This document shows, piece after piece, positions 34,804 to 46,261 of a stretch of DNA of 64,000 bases. Made by a program: the position numbers and the translations under genes. Each line of letters opens with the position of its first letter. The stretch's first letter is position 1. The notes beneath the pieces are model-generated. The model was not told where the DNA came from and did no database searches. It saw only the letters and a list, made by a program, of their open reading frames with translations. The stretch is taken from positions 467,168,001 through 467,232,000 of the forward strand of contig CM028136.1 in the NCBI GenBank assembly GCA_016271365.2. Reading direction: 5' to 3'. This DNA comes from Neoceratodus forsteri. Its lineage: Eukaryota; Chordata; Ceratodontiformes; Ceratodontidae.

Positions 34804-35614
34804 AGGTGCTTAGATACTTCAGCATAGGCATGAGCAAATCAGTGATTGTAGTACATATAAACTGGATTTGTATATGCATAGTGTTTAGGTGCTTGAACTG
34901 ATGAATAACAACTTGTTAGGACTTGATGTTTTGGCCTTTCTCTGTATCCCACCTTAGGAAGGATGCTTAGTTGAGTAGGATGTGACCCCTCAAAAGAATA
35001 ATGATTGCAGGTACGATTATCTTCTCAAACTCCAGAGAGTGTGGCCAGTAGCATGTAAGAGAGAAAAAAATCCCTTGGGGGAAACCTCTGAGGACCCATG
35101 GCTACTGTACTAGCCTACCCATCCTTCTAGGCATACTAAAGGAGAGTAATCCTAAATGAACAATATATATAATCAGCTAGTCTGAAACCCCAAGAGGAAG
35201 ATCCGAAGGTCGGGAAAGCAAATGGAATCTAGTAATGATGCTGAATGTCCATCGAGAAGATGGTAGCAGATCCTGAGCAGAGTCCCAGTCCGATGTCAAT
35301 GTCCAGGGTGAAATATTGATAGAAGGTCATTGTGAATCCAGTTGAATGCAGGCAATCTTGATGTGACAGTCTGAGTTCCAAGATACGAGTTCATGGAGCA
35401 TATAGGCATGGAAAGCGAGACGAGTAAGCTGGATGCAAGTCATGAGCTGAAGAAAGCAGAGCAAATAAACTTCTGATCCTGAGTGGGCGAAGCAGCAATT
35501 GGACAGTAGGCTAGAAAGCCTGGAAAACCTCCAACCTGTCTGATGAAGTAAGTATGGTAAGGAACAGAACCTCCACGTGCCAAGCTAGGTGGGCCGGTCG
35601 CATGTGCTATGAGA
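34804..35614. other. No gene recognised
   Basis: Single-copy-looking sequence after the CR1 tail. Only short random open frames are present. Confidence 0.35.
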
Positions 35615-36005
35615 ACTTCCATGCCCTGAACTTGGCGAGGCAGGTGTACAGTAGAAATAGTTGAACCTCCAGGCCCAGATGCTGGGCGAGGCAGGTGTAG
35701 AGTAGAAATATTCAAACCTCCAGGCCCTGATGTTGGTGAGGCAGAAATAGAACAGAATAGTCAAACCTCCAGGCCCTAATACAGGGCGAGGCAGGCACAG
35801 AGTAGAAATAATTGAACCTAAAGGCACCAATGCTGGGTGAGGCAGGCATTGGTAGAAATAGTCGAACCTTCAGGCCGTGATGCTGGGTGAGCAGGTGTAG
35901 AGTAGAAATATGCACACCTCCAGGCCCTGATGCCGGGTGAGGCAGGTGTAGAGTAGAATTAGGTGAACCTTCAGGCCCTGATGCTGGGCGAGGCAGTAAT
36001 GAGAG
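35615..36005. repeat. Minisatellite, about 50-bp units
   Basis: The phrase CCAGGCCCTGATGCTGGGCG...GAGGCAGGTGTAGAGTAGAAATA recurs with 'aggcc' landmarks at 35671, 35722, 35771, 35821, 35872, 35922 and 35972, giving a regular 49-51 bp period and seven to eight copies. Units differ by point changes and small deletions. Open frames here on the minus strand are by-products of the 50-51 bp periodicity. Confidence 0.88.
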
Positions 36006-38160
36006 TGGAGTCGGATGCATTAGCATCAGGGCACTGGAGTAGGTTAAGTCTGAGGCCTAAGCCATGAGATAAGAATGGCACTATGGGATAAAGCTTAGCT
36101 GAGAGTCTTGGCAGGAAACGGGAGTGGTAGGAGATCCAAACGAACTGAAGCGGCATGGCAAGAAGCGTCCAAGGGAATTGATTGTGAATATCTTGGGATG
36201 TAGTCCAGATGTAAGTCCACAGTGGAACGAAGAAGCATATCCTTGATGAGTGGAAGTAAATACGAGCAGGCAAGGTGAGGGCTGCAGAGTCCGGAACTCA
36301 AGTAGTGTGACTGAAGGTGAGACATCATTGGGAGCGTGTACAATCTTGAAGTAAAGTCGGAGATGAGTAAGTGATATGGAATGAAGGCTTGTGGTAGACA
36401 GGGATCCAATGAAATACCCAAGGAGGAAAACAATCCATCATAAGTAGGCAAGGAAGCAGCAAAAGCAGACCGGGTCCAGGCCAGAGAGATGGAGACATGG
36501 CAGGGGTACATGGACAAGGCAGACAAATGAATGAATGTCCAGATACAGTCCAGATCCTGGTGGCAAACATCAGGGAGACATGACCGAAGCAGATGGTCCA
36601 CAGGAGGAAATCCAACATGCTGCAAGGATGGAAAGGAAGGATCCAGCTGATCCGGGTTGGAGAAAACTGCAGGAGGGAAAGCTGGCATGGAGCCAAAAGC
36701 TGTCAGGCAAAGCCCCCGAGTGGCCAGTGGAAATGACCAGACCCCAAGTAGGCCAGGCGGAAGGGGACAGCGAGGCAAGCTAGACCACTGGAAAGGTCAG
36801 ATAAGGCGGGAACACCACCACGGAGGGTCGCCTGGTGCAGTAGACATCCCAGAGGCTGAAGCAGAGTGGATGGTAGTGGACAAGCATCAAGAGTGCAGAA
36901 GCCAGATGGAGCACTGGAGAGCAGATTGGAATGAGCAGTAAGTGCAGGGACCATGCAAGGTCGAAAGTAGATTGAGTGCAGCAGACATCCCAGGCTGGAG
37001 CTAAGAAGATGCAGTAGGTAGGTAATGACAAGTAAGAGAAGCATGGACAGCAGCTATGGGTGAGCTGAAATACATAGATAATCGATGCAGTAACATGACA
37101 AGCAATGTGAGAGTTGAGGCCCGTCCGGCCATTGAGTCAAGTACAAGCTGTCCCAGGTAGCAGAGGAAACAAGATGCCAAAATCCACACACTTGTATTAG
37201 GAAACTGTGTACAAGCAAATAGAAAGGTTTTCACAGTGTTCTGAGCTTGTAACTCCATGTTTGAGGAGGTGTCTGGGAGATCGAGGGACTGGTCTTGCAT
37301 TGTCCCTCATAGTGAGTGCCCCAAATGTCCAAGTCCCTCACGTTAGTGATGAAGGTAGAAAGGTATGCCCAGATTCATTCCTGGGGCCTGGATCCTTGTC
37401 GGGGAATGCAGGAGAAGAAGTGCAGCTCGACAGGATGCAAAAGGCAATGGTCAGGGGAGAAGAACGGCGGGGTCCATAGCGAGCCCTTAAGAGATAAGAG
37501 GAACAGGTTGTGTCTAGAGGCATAGTAGCCGTAAAAATAACCAGGCAAGTTGCAGCTGAACTGCACAGCGGTCGATAGAGGAGAGAAAACAGTCCAAGCA
37601 GCAGTCCAGGAAACAAACAAGCTGGTACGACATTGTGATGTCCCCGCTCTGAAACACCGAGGTGCAGGGAGCAGGCAGAGCAGAAGCTGCATGCAGCAAA
37701 TTGAAATACAAGCGGTCCTGGTGAGAAGGAATGGAAGAGGCAGCGAGGCACTGTGGCATGGCTGGTGGAAGAAGCCCCCCAGAAAGAAACAAATAAGGCA
37801 CAGAGACAAGGTACAAAAATGAAGGGGAAGGCAATGCATGGGGGGGGTGGAGAGAAGCAAGGCAAGCACAGGAGGCAGACACCCAGGAGGAGGCAAAATG
37901 AGCAGGGAAAGAAGGGGTGGGCCAGGAAGAACACCTGACCAGCCGAGCCACTGAGGAGTGAGTGCAACTCGCTAAGCAGAGCAGCAATAGCCTGATCAGT
38001 TATGTAGGTTGTGGGGGAGGAGCTGTTCCCCCACAGAACTACAGGCATGTGCCTTACCATTATTTTATTTTATTTGTATTGTAATTGTATTTTGAAAGTG
38101 TTGGGGGGAAGGTAGAGAGGTGTTTTTTTATTTATTTTTATTTTTTTCTGTTATTAGTCT
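36006..38160. other. Unassigned noncoding stretch
   Basis: No protein family is recognised on either strand. The minus frame at 37338-38060 stays open for 240 codons but is low-complexity Cys/Leu/Pro/Ser text caused by a purine-rich + strand. The tract may be the body of a long noncoding or LTR-type repeat that includes the adjacent minisatellite. I see no LTR ends or primer-binding site. Confidence 0.35.
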
Positions 38161-38489
38161 GTTTAAGTTATTTGTTAATTTGTTTGCTTGTTTGTCTATT
38201 TATTATGTGTTGGTAGAAGTCTCTCCCCATCAGGCGCTACTCTCCTGTTGAGCTCCGTGGCCTCCGCCCCTTTGATTGTCCTCATTTTCCAGCTGAAGTT
38301 TAAACTCAATGTAGTGCATTGGGGATTGTTAGGAGAAGGTATAGGGGTGGGGGCTGTGGACCTCTCAGGACAGTGGAGCCAAGCAGCCGGATTGGAGTGG
38401 TAGGGACTAGGAGACGCCCTGGGGCAAAATGGGTCCCCGATAGTGGTTCTTCCTGTCTGGTTCCCATACCCAAGGGCTCCTCTTTGTTT

Positions 38490-39430
38490 GGGCAGATAAC
38501 TCGGTCAACCTTTGAGTCTCATCCAACCTGGGTGGTGTTATGCAATGCCAGGTCTATTAAAAACAAGATGGCAGTGATTGTCAATCTTGTTGGATCATCA
38601 GACCTGGCTTGCATCACCGAGACCTGGCTAGATGAAAATTCTGGCCTAATTTTGGAGTCAGCAATTCTGGCCAGGTTCTTGGTGATACACTGTCCAAGGT
38701 TGGATCATAGGGATGGGGGTGTGACCATTGGTTTTAGATCAGAATTGAGCCTTGTGGAGGTGTCAGTTGGGGAGACTCAATCCTTCAAATGTATCACAGG
38801 CGCAGGTATGGGGTGCAGGATTCTTCTCACCTACCATCCACCGGGCGGCGAGGAGCAATTCCTGCAGGAAGTCACGGACTTCATCATCGACATGGTGTTG
38901 GAGTCCCCAGATGGATGGAGCTGGGGGACTTAAATGCCTGGGTCGATGATGAACTCTCGCAGTTTTGTCAAGACTTCCTCCAGTTGATGAATTCACTGGG
39001 CTTCTCACAGGTGATTTCCTCTGCGACCCATAGTCATGGTCATTCCTTGGACCTAGTCTTCCTTCTGGGTATGGAGACCTCTGATCTGGTGGTGGAGCCA
39101 GTCAGTTGGTTGGACCATCACACCATAAGGTTCAACTTCCAGGCCTCCCCCCCCCCCGTATAGGCCTACCCCTAAGGAGATGGTCTGGTACCACCCTTTA
39201 AGGGATGTATCCCCCGATGGCCTGTTGGTGGTGCTGGACCTATCGGGGCTGCCGAGGAATAGCGGCGACCCAGATGCTCTAGTCTGGAGTTATAATGATG
39301 CTGTGACTGGGGCGCTGGATTGTCTCGCTCCTGTTCATGTTCGCCCCATTACTCAGCGCCCTCGGTCCCCTTGGTTTGATGGGACCTTGAGAGAGCTGAG
39401 GAAAGCGGGGCGAAGGCTGGAGCGTCGCTG
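38490..39430 (+). pseudogene. L2 endonuclease domain, frameshifted
   Basis: WVVLCNARSIKNKMAVIVNL (38530) and LACITETWLDENSG give motifs I and II. Then LLTYHPPGG, and in a shifted frame LGDLNAWVDDELS (normally 'GDFNIH'), HSLDLVFLLGMETSDL (39045) and LDHHTIRFNF (normally 'SDHHLV', 39110). The nuclease would nick DNA to prime reverse transcription. Frame breaks lie near 38925 and 39160. Confidence 0.85.
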
Positions 39431-39439
39431 GTGAAAATC

Positions 39440-41310
39440 TGGCCTGGATGATGACAGACTTAGATTGTTGGCCCATTACAAGGACTATCAATCAGCTATC
39501 TCACATAAGAAGGCAGAGTTCCTGTCCAGGGAGATTGCTGTGGCACAAAATCGACCAGTCCAGCTCTTCAGAACTGTTGACAGACTGCGTAATCCAGCCT
39601 GTCTGCAGTCTCAGAGAGCATTGTCACAGGAGAAATGTGATGAGTTTGCTTGCTTTTTTGCTGATAAGGTTGCCAACATCAGGTCTGAGATTCATACTTG
39701 GTGCTCCAATGGGGCTGACGGTGATCGGTGGGAGGTGGCAGCTCCTCAGTCTGTCTGGTCTGACTTCAGCCGGCCGGCGATCGGGGATGTCGTGAGGATT
39801 ATCCAATCTCTGTGGTCGACCTGCTGTGGTTTGGACCCAGGCCCAATACGCCTCCTTGTGGGGTGCATTGAGACCATTGGCCCAGTCCTTGCTGAGATAG
39901 TCTGATGTTCGTTAGATTCCGGGGTGTTTCCAGACACTCTGAAGGAGGCGGTAGTGATACCACTTCTTAAGAAATCATCTCTTGACCCTGACTGTTTTGC
40001 TAACTACAGACCTATCTCTAACCTTCCCTTTGTGGGTATGGTTATTGAGAAGGTGGTCGCGATGCAGTTGGAGGATCACTTGACCATCCACGACATGTAT
40101 GATCCTCGCCAGTCTGGTTTTTGGAAACGGCACAGTACTGAAATGGCCCTTGTTCGGGTCCTGAATGATCTTCTAGCAGCTAGAGATCAGAGGAGCCATT
40201 TCATCTCGGTTCTTCTTGATCTCTCAGTGGCATTTGACACTGTGGACCATGGAGTGTTAGTCGAACGTCTGCAGTCAATCTGCGGACTGTCTGGTACAGT
40301 CTTCAGATGGTTCCATTCTTTCCTCACTGGCAGGTTTCAGAGAGTTGACTATGTGGTTTATTCCTCCGACAAGGTCTCCCTGCCATGTGGGGTTCTGCAG
40401 GGCTCTGTGCTGTCCCTCATGTTGTTCACAGTGTATATGCTGCCATTGGGAGATATTGTAAGGTGGTATGGGCTGAGTTTTCACTGCTATGCAGATGATA
40501 CTCTGCTCTACCTGTCCTTTGTGCCCGATCAGAGGGGAGCTATTTCGAGTTTTAACAACTGCCTTTCCGAGACTGATGACTGGATGAGTGCCAGCAGGCT
40601 GAGGCTGAATTCAGACAAGACTGAGGTTTTGGAGGTAGACCCGGGCTGTCGGATAGAGGGGCTGTCAGAGGGGCGAGCTTCAGGGCTTTGGCTCGGTGGC
40701 TACCAGCTGATGACCTCTGAATGGGTGCGAGATCTGGGTGTGATTCTTGATGATGGACTGATGCTTAAACATCAGGTGTTGTCTATTGTCAAGACTGCCT
40801 TTTATCATCTAAGGAATGTAGCCTGTATCAAGCACCTAGTTCCGCCCAATGACCTACCAGCTGGTTCACGCCTTGATTACCGTAATGCTCTTTACCTAGG
40901 GCTTCCAGAAGTTGATATCCGTTGCTTGCAGCTGGTGCAGAACGTGGCAGCTAGGCTGTTGACTGGGCTACCTTGTAGCTGTCATGTCATGCCAGTGCTG
41001 CACGATCTGCACTGGCTGTCTATTCAGTGGTGGATCACCTTTAAGGTAGGTTTACTGACCTATAAGGCCCTACATGTACAGGGACTGAGTTATCTGCAAG
41101 ATCTTCTTCATCCTTACTACCCCTCCCGGCCGCTTTGCTCCACTGACGAGGGATTTCTAGAGATTCCCAGGGTTCGTTTAAAGTCATCTTGCAGCCCTGT
41201 CCCTGTGGAATTCTCTACCTCATCAGATTCATCAGTGCCTGACGGTGGAGAGTTTTAAATCTGCCTTAAAAACTTATTTATTTACTTTGGCATTTCCTGA
41301 GTTTACCTGA
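39440..41310 (+). pseudogene. L2 reverse transcriptase, long open frame with late frameshift
   Basis: RT core from 39924: NYRPISNLPFVGMVIEKVVA (40000), RQSGFWKRHSTEMALVRVLN, LLDLSVAFDTVDHGVL (40210; motif A Asp kept), CGVLQGSVLSLMLF (motif B; usual GVPQG is GVLQG), HCYADDTLLYLSF (40485; YADD kept), RLRLNSDKTEVL, then LPCSCHVMPVLHDLHWL (normally 'RRRDHITPVLRDLHWL', 40965) and FKVGLLTYKALH. The true C-terminus (LWNSLPHQIHQCLTVESF to LAFPEFT) continues in another frame from about 41195 to 41310, showing one late indel. A stop near 39905 separates it from the linker. Confidence 0.9.
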
Positions 41311-41322
41311 GCTGCTGTAGTT

Positions 41323-43088
41323 TTTTTTTGCATTATATTTTTATTGATTTTTAAGTCATATCACTCACATTACAACATAAAAGAGGAAGGAGTAACATCT
41401 GAAATATATACAGTTCGACCCACATGTATTAAACAAATGATAATAATACCCCTCCACACTTGTTACATCAAGGGGGGATGTTTTGTCATTAATAAGCAAA
41501 ATTTCAATCCACCAGCATATAGCCTAATAGGAAACTTGAAAAGGGCACCTTCCTGTTAGACCTGGCATAAGGTCCAACAGTGCCCATAATTCAATACCAA
41601 CAAAAAATGTATAAATAACTAGCAGAGCCCTTCCACCCCCCAAATGCAGTATAGCCCCTACACATAATAAAGAAAATTATAAGCATCAGTCCATTCCCCA
41701 CAAACACAGCTCCCCAGAGAAAGCCCCATGGGAAAATAATACACATAAGAAAGGATCCCCATTATGCAATGCTCATATATGCATTCAGTTTTAATTAGAA
41801 AGCAAACATTTAAACAGTTCAGGTATCTAGCCCCAAAGCAAAGAAAAAAGTTGGAGTTCACTTGCCAGTCCAAACAAAAAATGTCCATAATGTCCCCGTA
41901 AAGCCATTTCAGTTCAGGAGCAAACCCTGAACCCAAAATCAAGAAGTTCCATGAAACTGAGTTAGCAGGCCTGGAAGGGCTTTTACGCGCTCACCGCCAC
42001 AAACCCCATAATACAGAAATATTATATAATCCTCAGTCATCCCTCGATGAGGGATCTCCGTCTTCAGCAGACTCCTCCGTGCCCTTTTTCCATCAAATGT
42101 AGGATTTTTCCACGTCCTGTGGATTGTTGAACGAATACAACTGTCCCTTCCAGGATAAGCGCAGCCACGCAGGAAAGATCAACTGGTGATCCACATTCAA
42201 GAGTCCCAGTTTGCCCTGAACCCCATCAAACGCTTTGTGCCTCTGCCTTGTACTGTATGCCAGGTCTGGATAGATACTTATTTTAACTTGGTCATAACGG
42301 AGCGCTCTCCTTCTGCGAACAACCTGCAATACTCTGTCCCAGTCTCTGACACCACGGCAGACTACTAAAATTGCTCTCGGGGTATTAGCATCCGCTGGTG
42401 GCCTTCTGGGGTTAATACGATAGGCTTTTTCAAGTGCAAGCGGGGGGTCCTCCTAGTTGGTCCCCAAGATCGTAGGCAGGAATGACTTAATAAATCCCAG
42501 GCAATCCTCCCCTTTGATTTTCTCTGGAAGTCCCAGAAGGCGCAGGTTTCTCTCTCTCTCTCTCTCCTGTCTGATTTTCGAGCAGTTCCATCTGCTGGTG
42601 CAGCAGCCCATTCTCCCTCAATAGCTGGGCAGTCATGTCACAGGCCTTTAATACAGCCCCTTCGCTCCGCTGCACCTTGTCCTCACAGGCATCCTTTCTA
42701 GTTTCCAATGCAGAGACCCGAGGGGTAAGCATGTCAAGTTTTTTATCAATAGCCTGTACAGTTTTGACAAGTTGGTTCAACGTGGCTTGAATTGTAGTCA
42801 GCGAGGCCCCCTCCATTGAGGTAGCACCCGAGGGCGCAGCTTCATCAACTCCACTGGGCCCCTCACCATGAGGAGGTTGCGTCCTCTTGGGAGCAAAAAG
42901 ATTGGCTGCAGCAGCAGCATTTCCTCGATTTTTGCCCATATTCAGGTTCTAACACCCTTTAGGGATCCCTCAGAGTATTTAGAGAGTAAGATCCCCAATA
43001 GAATTGCAAGGTTTGGCTTAAATAAAATAAAATCTCACAGAGCTCTGCAGTTTGGCTGTTTCCTGCAAGCCTCTCAGCAGCGCCCACC
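41323..43088 (-). mobile_element. HAL1-like half-L1: ORF1 without ORF2, full-length insertion
   Basis: A 1.77-kb minus-strand element with poly(A) (plus-strand T-run at 41323-41329), AATAAAAATA near its 3' end, a long ORF1 (42939-42030), about 700 bp of noncoding sequence after it, and a 5' end at 43088 reading GGTGGGCGCTGCTGAGAGG. It is flanked by GTAGTT on both sides. I find no endonuclease or RT in 41323-42030. Mammalian HAL1 elements have exactly this layout. It could also be an internally deleted L1. Confidence 0.7.
42030..42939 (-). pseudogene. L1 ORF1 protein (coiled coil plus RNA-binding domain), nearly intact
   Basis: ATG at 42939 begins MGKNRGNAAAAANLFAPKRT. A heptad region runs from TLNQLVKTVQAIDKKLDML to QLLRENGLLHQQMELLEN (42790-42570). 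A GA microsatellite (42551-42572) shifts the frame; reading on gives NLRLLGLPEKIKGEDCLGFI (42545), AYRINPRRPPADANTPRAIL (42430), LRYDQVKISIYPDLAYS (42300; 'IxIFPDLS' box) and LIFPAWLRLSWKGQLYSF (42190). An acidic tail ends at about 42030. Stops after GTN and after KSYI also break it. Length of about 300 residues is normal. Confidence 0.85.
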
Positions 43089-43689
43089 GTAGTTGATTTT
43101 AATACGAATTTTGTTGTTAGTGTACTAGTGCTATGGTTTTTCGAATAGTACTATTTTATAAATAAAGTATGATGATGATGATGATGCATCCCCCCTTGGA
43201 CTTGTTTAAAGTACAGTGGGGGTGTGTGTGTGCAGAAAATTACTTTTTCCTGGAGATATTGTCGGCGTTATTGTGTGTGAGTGTGGGTTTGTGCTGCACT
43301 TTTCCATCCATGTGATTATGACAGTGTTCCACTGTTGCCCTGGCATTTCTTCAGCCTTACTTACTGAGTTTCTTTCAAGTATCTGTTCTAACTCTTCCAG
43401 AGGTAAGCTTTATGGTCTTGCTGACTTTAATACAAACTGTCTCGCTTTCCCCTAGCACAAATAAAATTGTTCAAAATGTAGTCACTACAATTGACTCAAT
43501 TGATTTCTGATCCCACTCATCTAAATCTTGAATCTTTAAATCACTCTCTGATAGACTAGGTTCTTTTATCTCATCCACACTGTTGTGGATGCAGGAATGC
43601 TTTGTGATGCCCTCAGTGGTCATAATATTGTTTGCTGTGTGTGCAAGATACATTGTTCTAAGGCCCCCCTAAATTTATTCATTTCAAGT

Positions 43690-45920
43690 CCTTTAGGTCA
43701 CTGGACTTGTCCTCTCTCCTAGCTGACCTTATGGCTACTGATTGGACTCTGGTCTCAACAGCCAATAACATAAATTCTGCCCTTCAGTACTTTCATTCCA
43801 AGTTTATGACTGTATGGGATCATCCTGTTCCCCTGAGAAGAACCAGAGTATGGGGCTCTAATCTTCCTTGGATAACAGGTGAGGAGGTGACTTGCCTCCA
43901 TTATAGAGACCTTGCCTGGTGTTCATTTAAGATCACTGGCTCCCCAGCTGTTTTGGCAAAGTATCGTCTCCTTCATAACGCCTGCACCAAAGTCATAAGA
44001 TTTGCTAAGTCTGAAAATTTTGCATCCATGCTCCAGAACATTAATTATCCCTCCAAGTTCTGGATGGTTATCCACTCTCTTTTCTCCCCTTCAGCCCAGT
44101 CTCCTTCCCTAGTCTTAAAGTTGGTGACACCCTCATCTCTGACCCTTACTATTGCCTCTTCCTTTAACTCTGACTTTACTACCTGTGCTGTCTCTCTCAT
44201 CTCTTCCTCCCCCCCACCTGTCTTCCCCCTTTCTGCCTCCTCCCTCATTAAATCTCTTGTTTTCCTTCTCATCTATCACCACCTCTGCTACCCTTTAGTC
44301 CTTGTTTGCCCTTAATCCTCACAAAGGTGGCAGCTCTGATGGCCTTGATCCCAAACTTTTTCTCTCAGCCCCTGCTATCACCCTGCCTATTACCCTTCTC
44401 CTCAACCTTTCCTTTTCTTCTGCTGCTCTCCCTGATGCCTGGAAAAAATGCTACTGTCATTCATCTCCCTAAAGGTGGTGATCTCTCTTCTCTTGGTAAC
44501 TTCTGTCCTATCTCTATCCTTCCTGCCCTAGCTAAGTTACAAGAACACTTTGTTCTGTCTCAGCTTTCTTCCTTCCTTGACTCCTCCTCCTTCTTCACCC
44601 CCTTTCAGTCTGGTTGTAGGTAATATGACTCCACTTCTACTTCTCTCCTTCAGCTCACTAAATCCATACTTTCAGGTATGGATCAGGGTCTGATCACGTC
44701 TGCTATATTTGTAGAGCTTGCTAAAGCTTATGACACAGTGGCACATCCCTCTTCTAGAAAAGCTTAAAGCAGCAGGTCTTTCTGACTCTGCAGTCAGCTG
44801 GCTTCATTCTTACCTTGAGAATAGATCTCAAGCTGTCTGGATAGGTAGCTCAATTTCATCTCCACTCCCTATTTGCTCGGGTGTCCCTCAAGGGTTTGTC
44901 TTGGGCCCTATTCTCTTTTCCATATTCTTGAATGACCTCCCCTCTGTCTGTTCTTCTGCATTCATTCATATATATGCTGATGATACAGTACTTTTTGCAT
45001 CTGGCACCTCTTCCTGCGATCTTACCTCACAGTTGCAGATGGATTTTGACAATATTCACTGCTGGTTCCAGTCCAAGCAATTAACCCACAATGCCAAAAA
45101 AAAACAAAAACAGTTTCTATGACTTTTCACACGTCAGACTTTCCAGACTCACTCTTCTCCCTGTATTTCACACCCTTGATTTTTTTTCCAATTGTTTAAC
45201 CAGGTGAGACACACTAAGCTAAAAGCTTGTTTACAGGTGCAACCTGGGAGCACAGGGATTCAAACCCAGGTCTCCAGATTTGCAGTTCAAAGCCTTAAAC
45301 CACTATGCTATACTGCCTCCCTGATGGTACTATGATTGAGGATGTATCCTCTTTTAAGTACCTTGGAGTCTGGCTTGACTGTAATTTTGATTTCTTGGTT
45401 CATATTGATGCCATTCACCAAACGCTTCACCCCAAGCTTGGTGCTCTATATAGGAACAAAGCGAGTATCCTGCTTTCTGTCCACCATGAGACTGTTTTAA
45501 AGATTAGTCTCCCTATCTTTGATTATGATGACATAGTCTATAGTGGTGTATCAAAATACTCCCTTGTCAGACTGGATCCCCTCTTTCACGCTTTCTGCTG
45601 TTTTGCTTTAGACTGTTCCCCTCGTACCCACCATTGCTCGCTCTATTCTGCTTTTCCTCCCCCCCCCCTTAGTGCCAGGCAATTTTCTCATTGTGCTTCC
45701 TTTATTTCTAAATTCTGGTTTGGTTCTCTTCACTTCTACCTTACATCCCTCTTATCCTCTTCCCTGATTTCTGCTACCTTCTCCGAAGTAACACTTCTCA
45801 TTCCCTCTTTGTTCCTTCTAGAAAAAAAACTACTGCTGATCAATCTGTCTTCTCTTATCAGTTTTATAAACTCTGGTCCTCTCTTCTGTCAATCCATTCC
45901 GCTTCTTCTGCTTTCTCCTT
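43690..45920 (+). pseudogene. L2/Jockey-group reverse transcriptase, broken by indels and a SINE
   Basis: FNSDFTTCAVSLISSSPPP and PKGGDLSSLGNFCPISILPA (44480; normally 'NYRPISILP') lead into TPFQSGCR, then FVELAKAYDTVAHP (44712; motif A, Asp kept), WLHSYLENRSQAVWIGSS (44800), CSGVPQGFVLGPILFSIFL (44875), HIYADDTVLFASGTS (44968; YADD kept) and CWFQSKQLTHNAKK. After the SINE: DGTMIEDVSSFKYLGVWLDC (45322) and LPIFDYDDIVYSGVSKYSL (45510). Stops and shifts near 44315, 44625, 44735, 45118 and 45640. Confidence 0.82.
45181..45320 (-). mobile_element. tRNA-derived SINE inserted in the LINE
   Basis: On the minus strand the head carries a perfect A box (TAGCATAGTGG, 45310-45300) and a near-perfect B box (GGTTTGAATCC, 45266-45256; consensus C is T). 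A body CCCAGGTTGCACCTGTAAAC...CTCACCTGGTTAAAC follows and ends in an A-run (plus-strand Ts, 45181-45188). CTTGAT (45175-45180) and CCTGAT (45320-45325) look like a slightly decayed target duplication. Removing it rejoins the LINE frame HTLD/GTMIED. Confidence 0.8.
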
Positions 45921-46261
45921 AAAGTCTCTGCTTCATTACTTTTTCTCTCCCTCCTGCAACTGTACATGACTCTCTTCCTCTATAATCACATATTGTACTC
46001 ACCTTCTCCAATAGTTTGCCTTGGTCCATTACACCATTAAGTTGTTCTGTACTTAAAGTGTAGTAACCTCGCCACCAGGTCTCAATTTGTACCTTATGTG
46101 CATATCTTTTATACTGTTGATTGTGCTTCTGTTTTATTGTACTGTATATGATTTTCCACATCCCCGTTCCCCCAGAATGCATTTGGAAATGAGCTGTTAG
46201 CAGTTAAGTATGTATTTCCTGGTGAAACATTTGGAATACATCAATCAATCAATCAATAACT

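Larger units (their letters stand above)
38190..43187 (+). mobile_element. L2 LINE, near complete, interrupted by an L1-type insertion
   Basis: Endonuclease (38490-39430), linker and RT (39440-41310) are followed by a 3' UTR that is cut at 41322 and resumes at 43089, ending with TAAATAAAGTATGATGATGA and an ATG-repeat tail at 43170-43186. The six bases GTAGTT flank the inserted element on both sides (41317-41322 and 43089-43094) as a target duplication. The RT reading frame is long (444 codons), so this copy is younger than most here. Confidence 0.88.
43345..46260 (+). mobile_element. LINE of the L2/Jockey group, different family from the one at 38 kb
   Basis: Starts inside the endonuclease (LTEFLSSICSN and LADFNTNCLA, about 43365-43450), continues through RT (43690-45920) and ends with GGAAATGAGCTGTTAGCAGT (46186), CCTGGTGAAACATTTGGAAT and an ATCA-repeat tail at 46238-46258. 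The stretch 43188-43345 between the two LINEs shows no gene. A tRNA-derived SINE is inserted at about 45181-45320. Confidence 0.78.

Noticed and set aside
35615..36005. CRISPR array
   Set aside because: Units of 50 bp are contiguous tandem repeats with no unique spacers, in a vertebrate-type genome.
37338..38060. 240-codon open frame on the minus strand
   Set aside because: Low-complexity Cys/Leu/Pro/Ser text with overlapping long frames, explained by a purine-rich + strand; no domain, no start context and no homology I recognise.
45256..45310. tRNA gene on the minus strand
   Set aside because: A and B boxes are good but no acceptor stem or anticodon arm can be formed; the head continues into a SINE body with an A-tail and target duplication.
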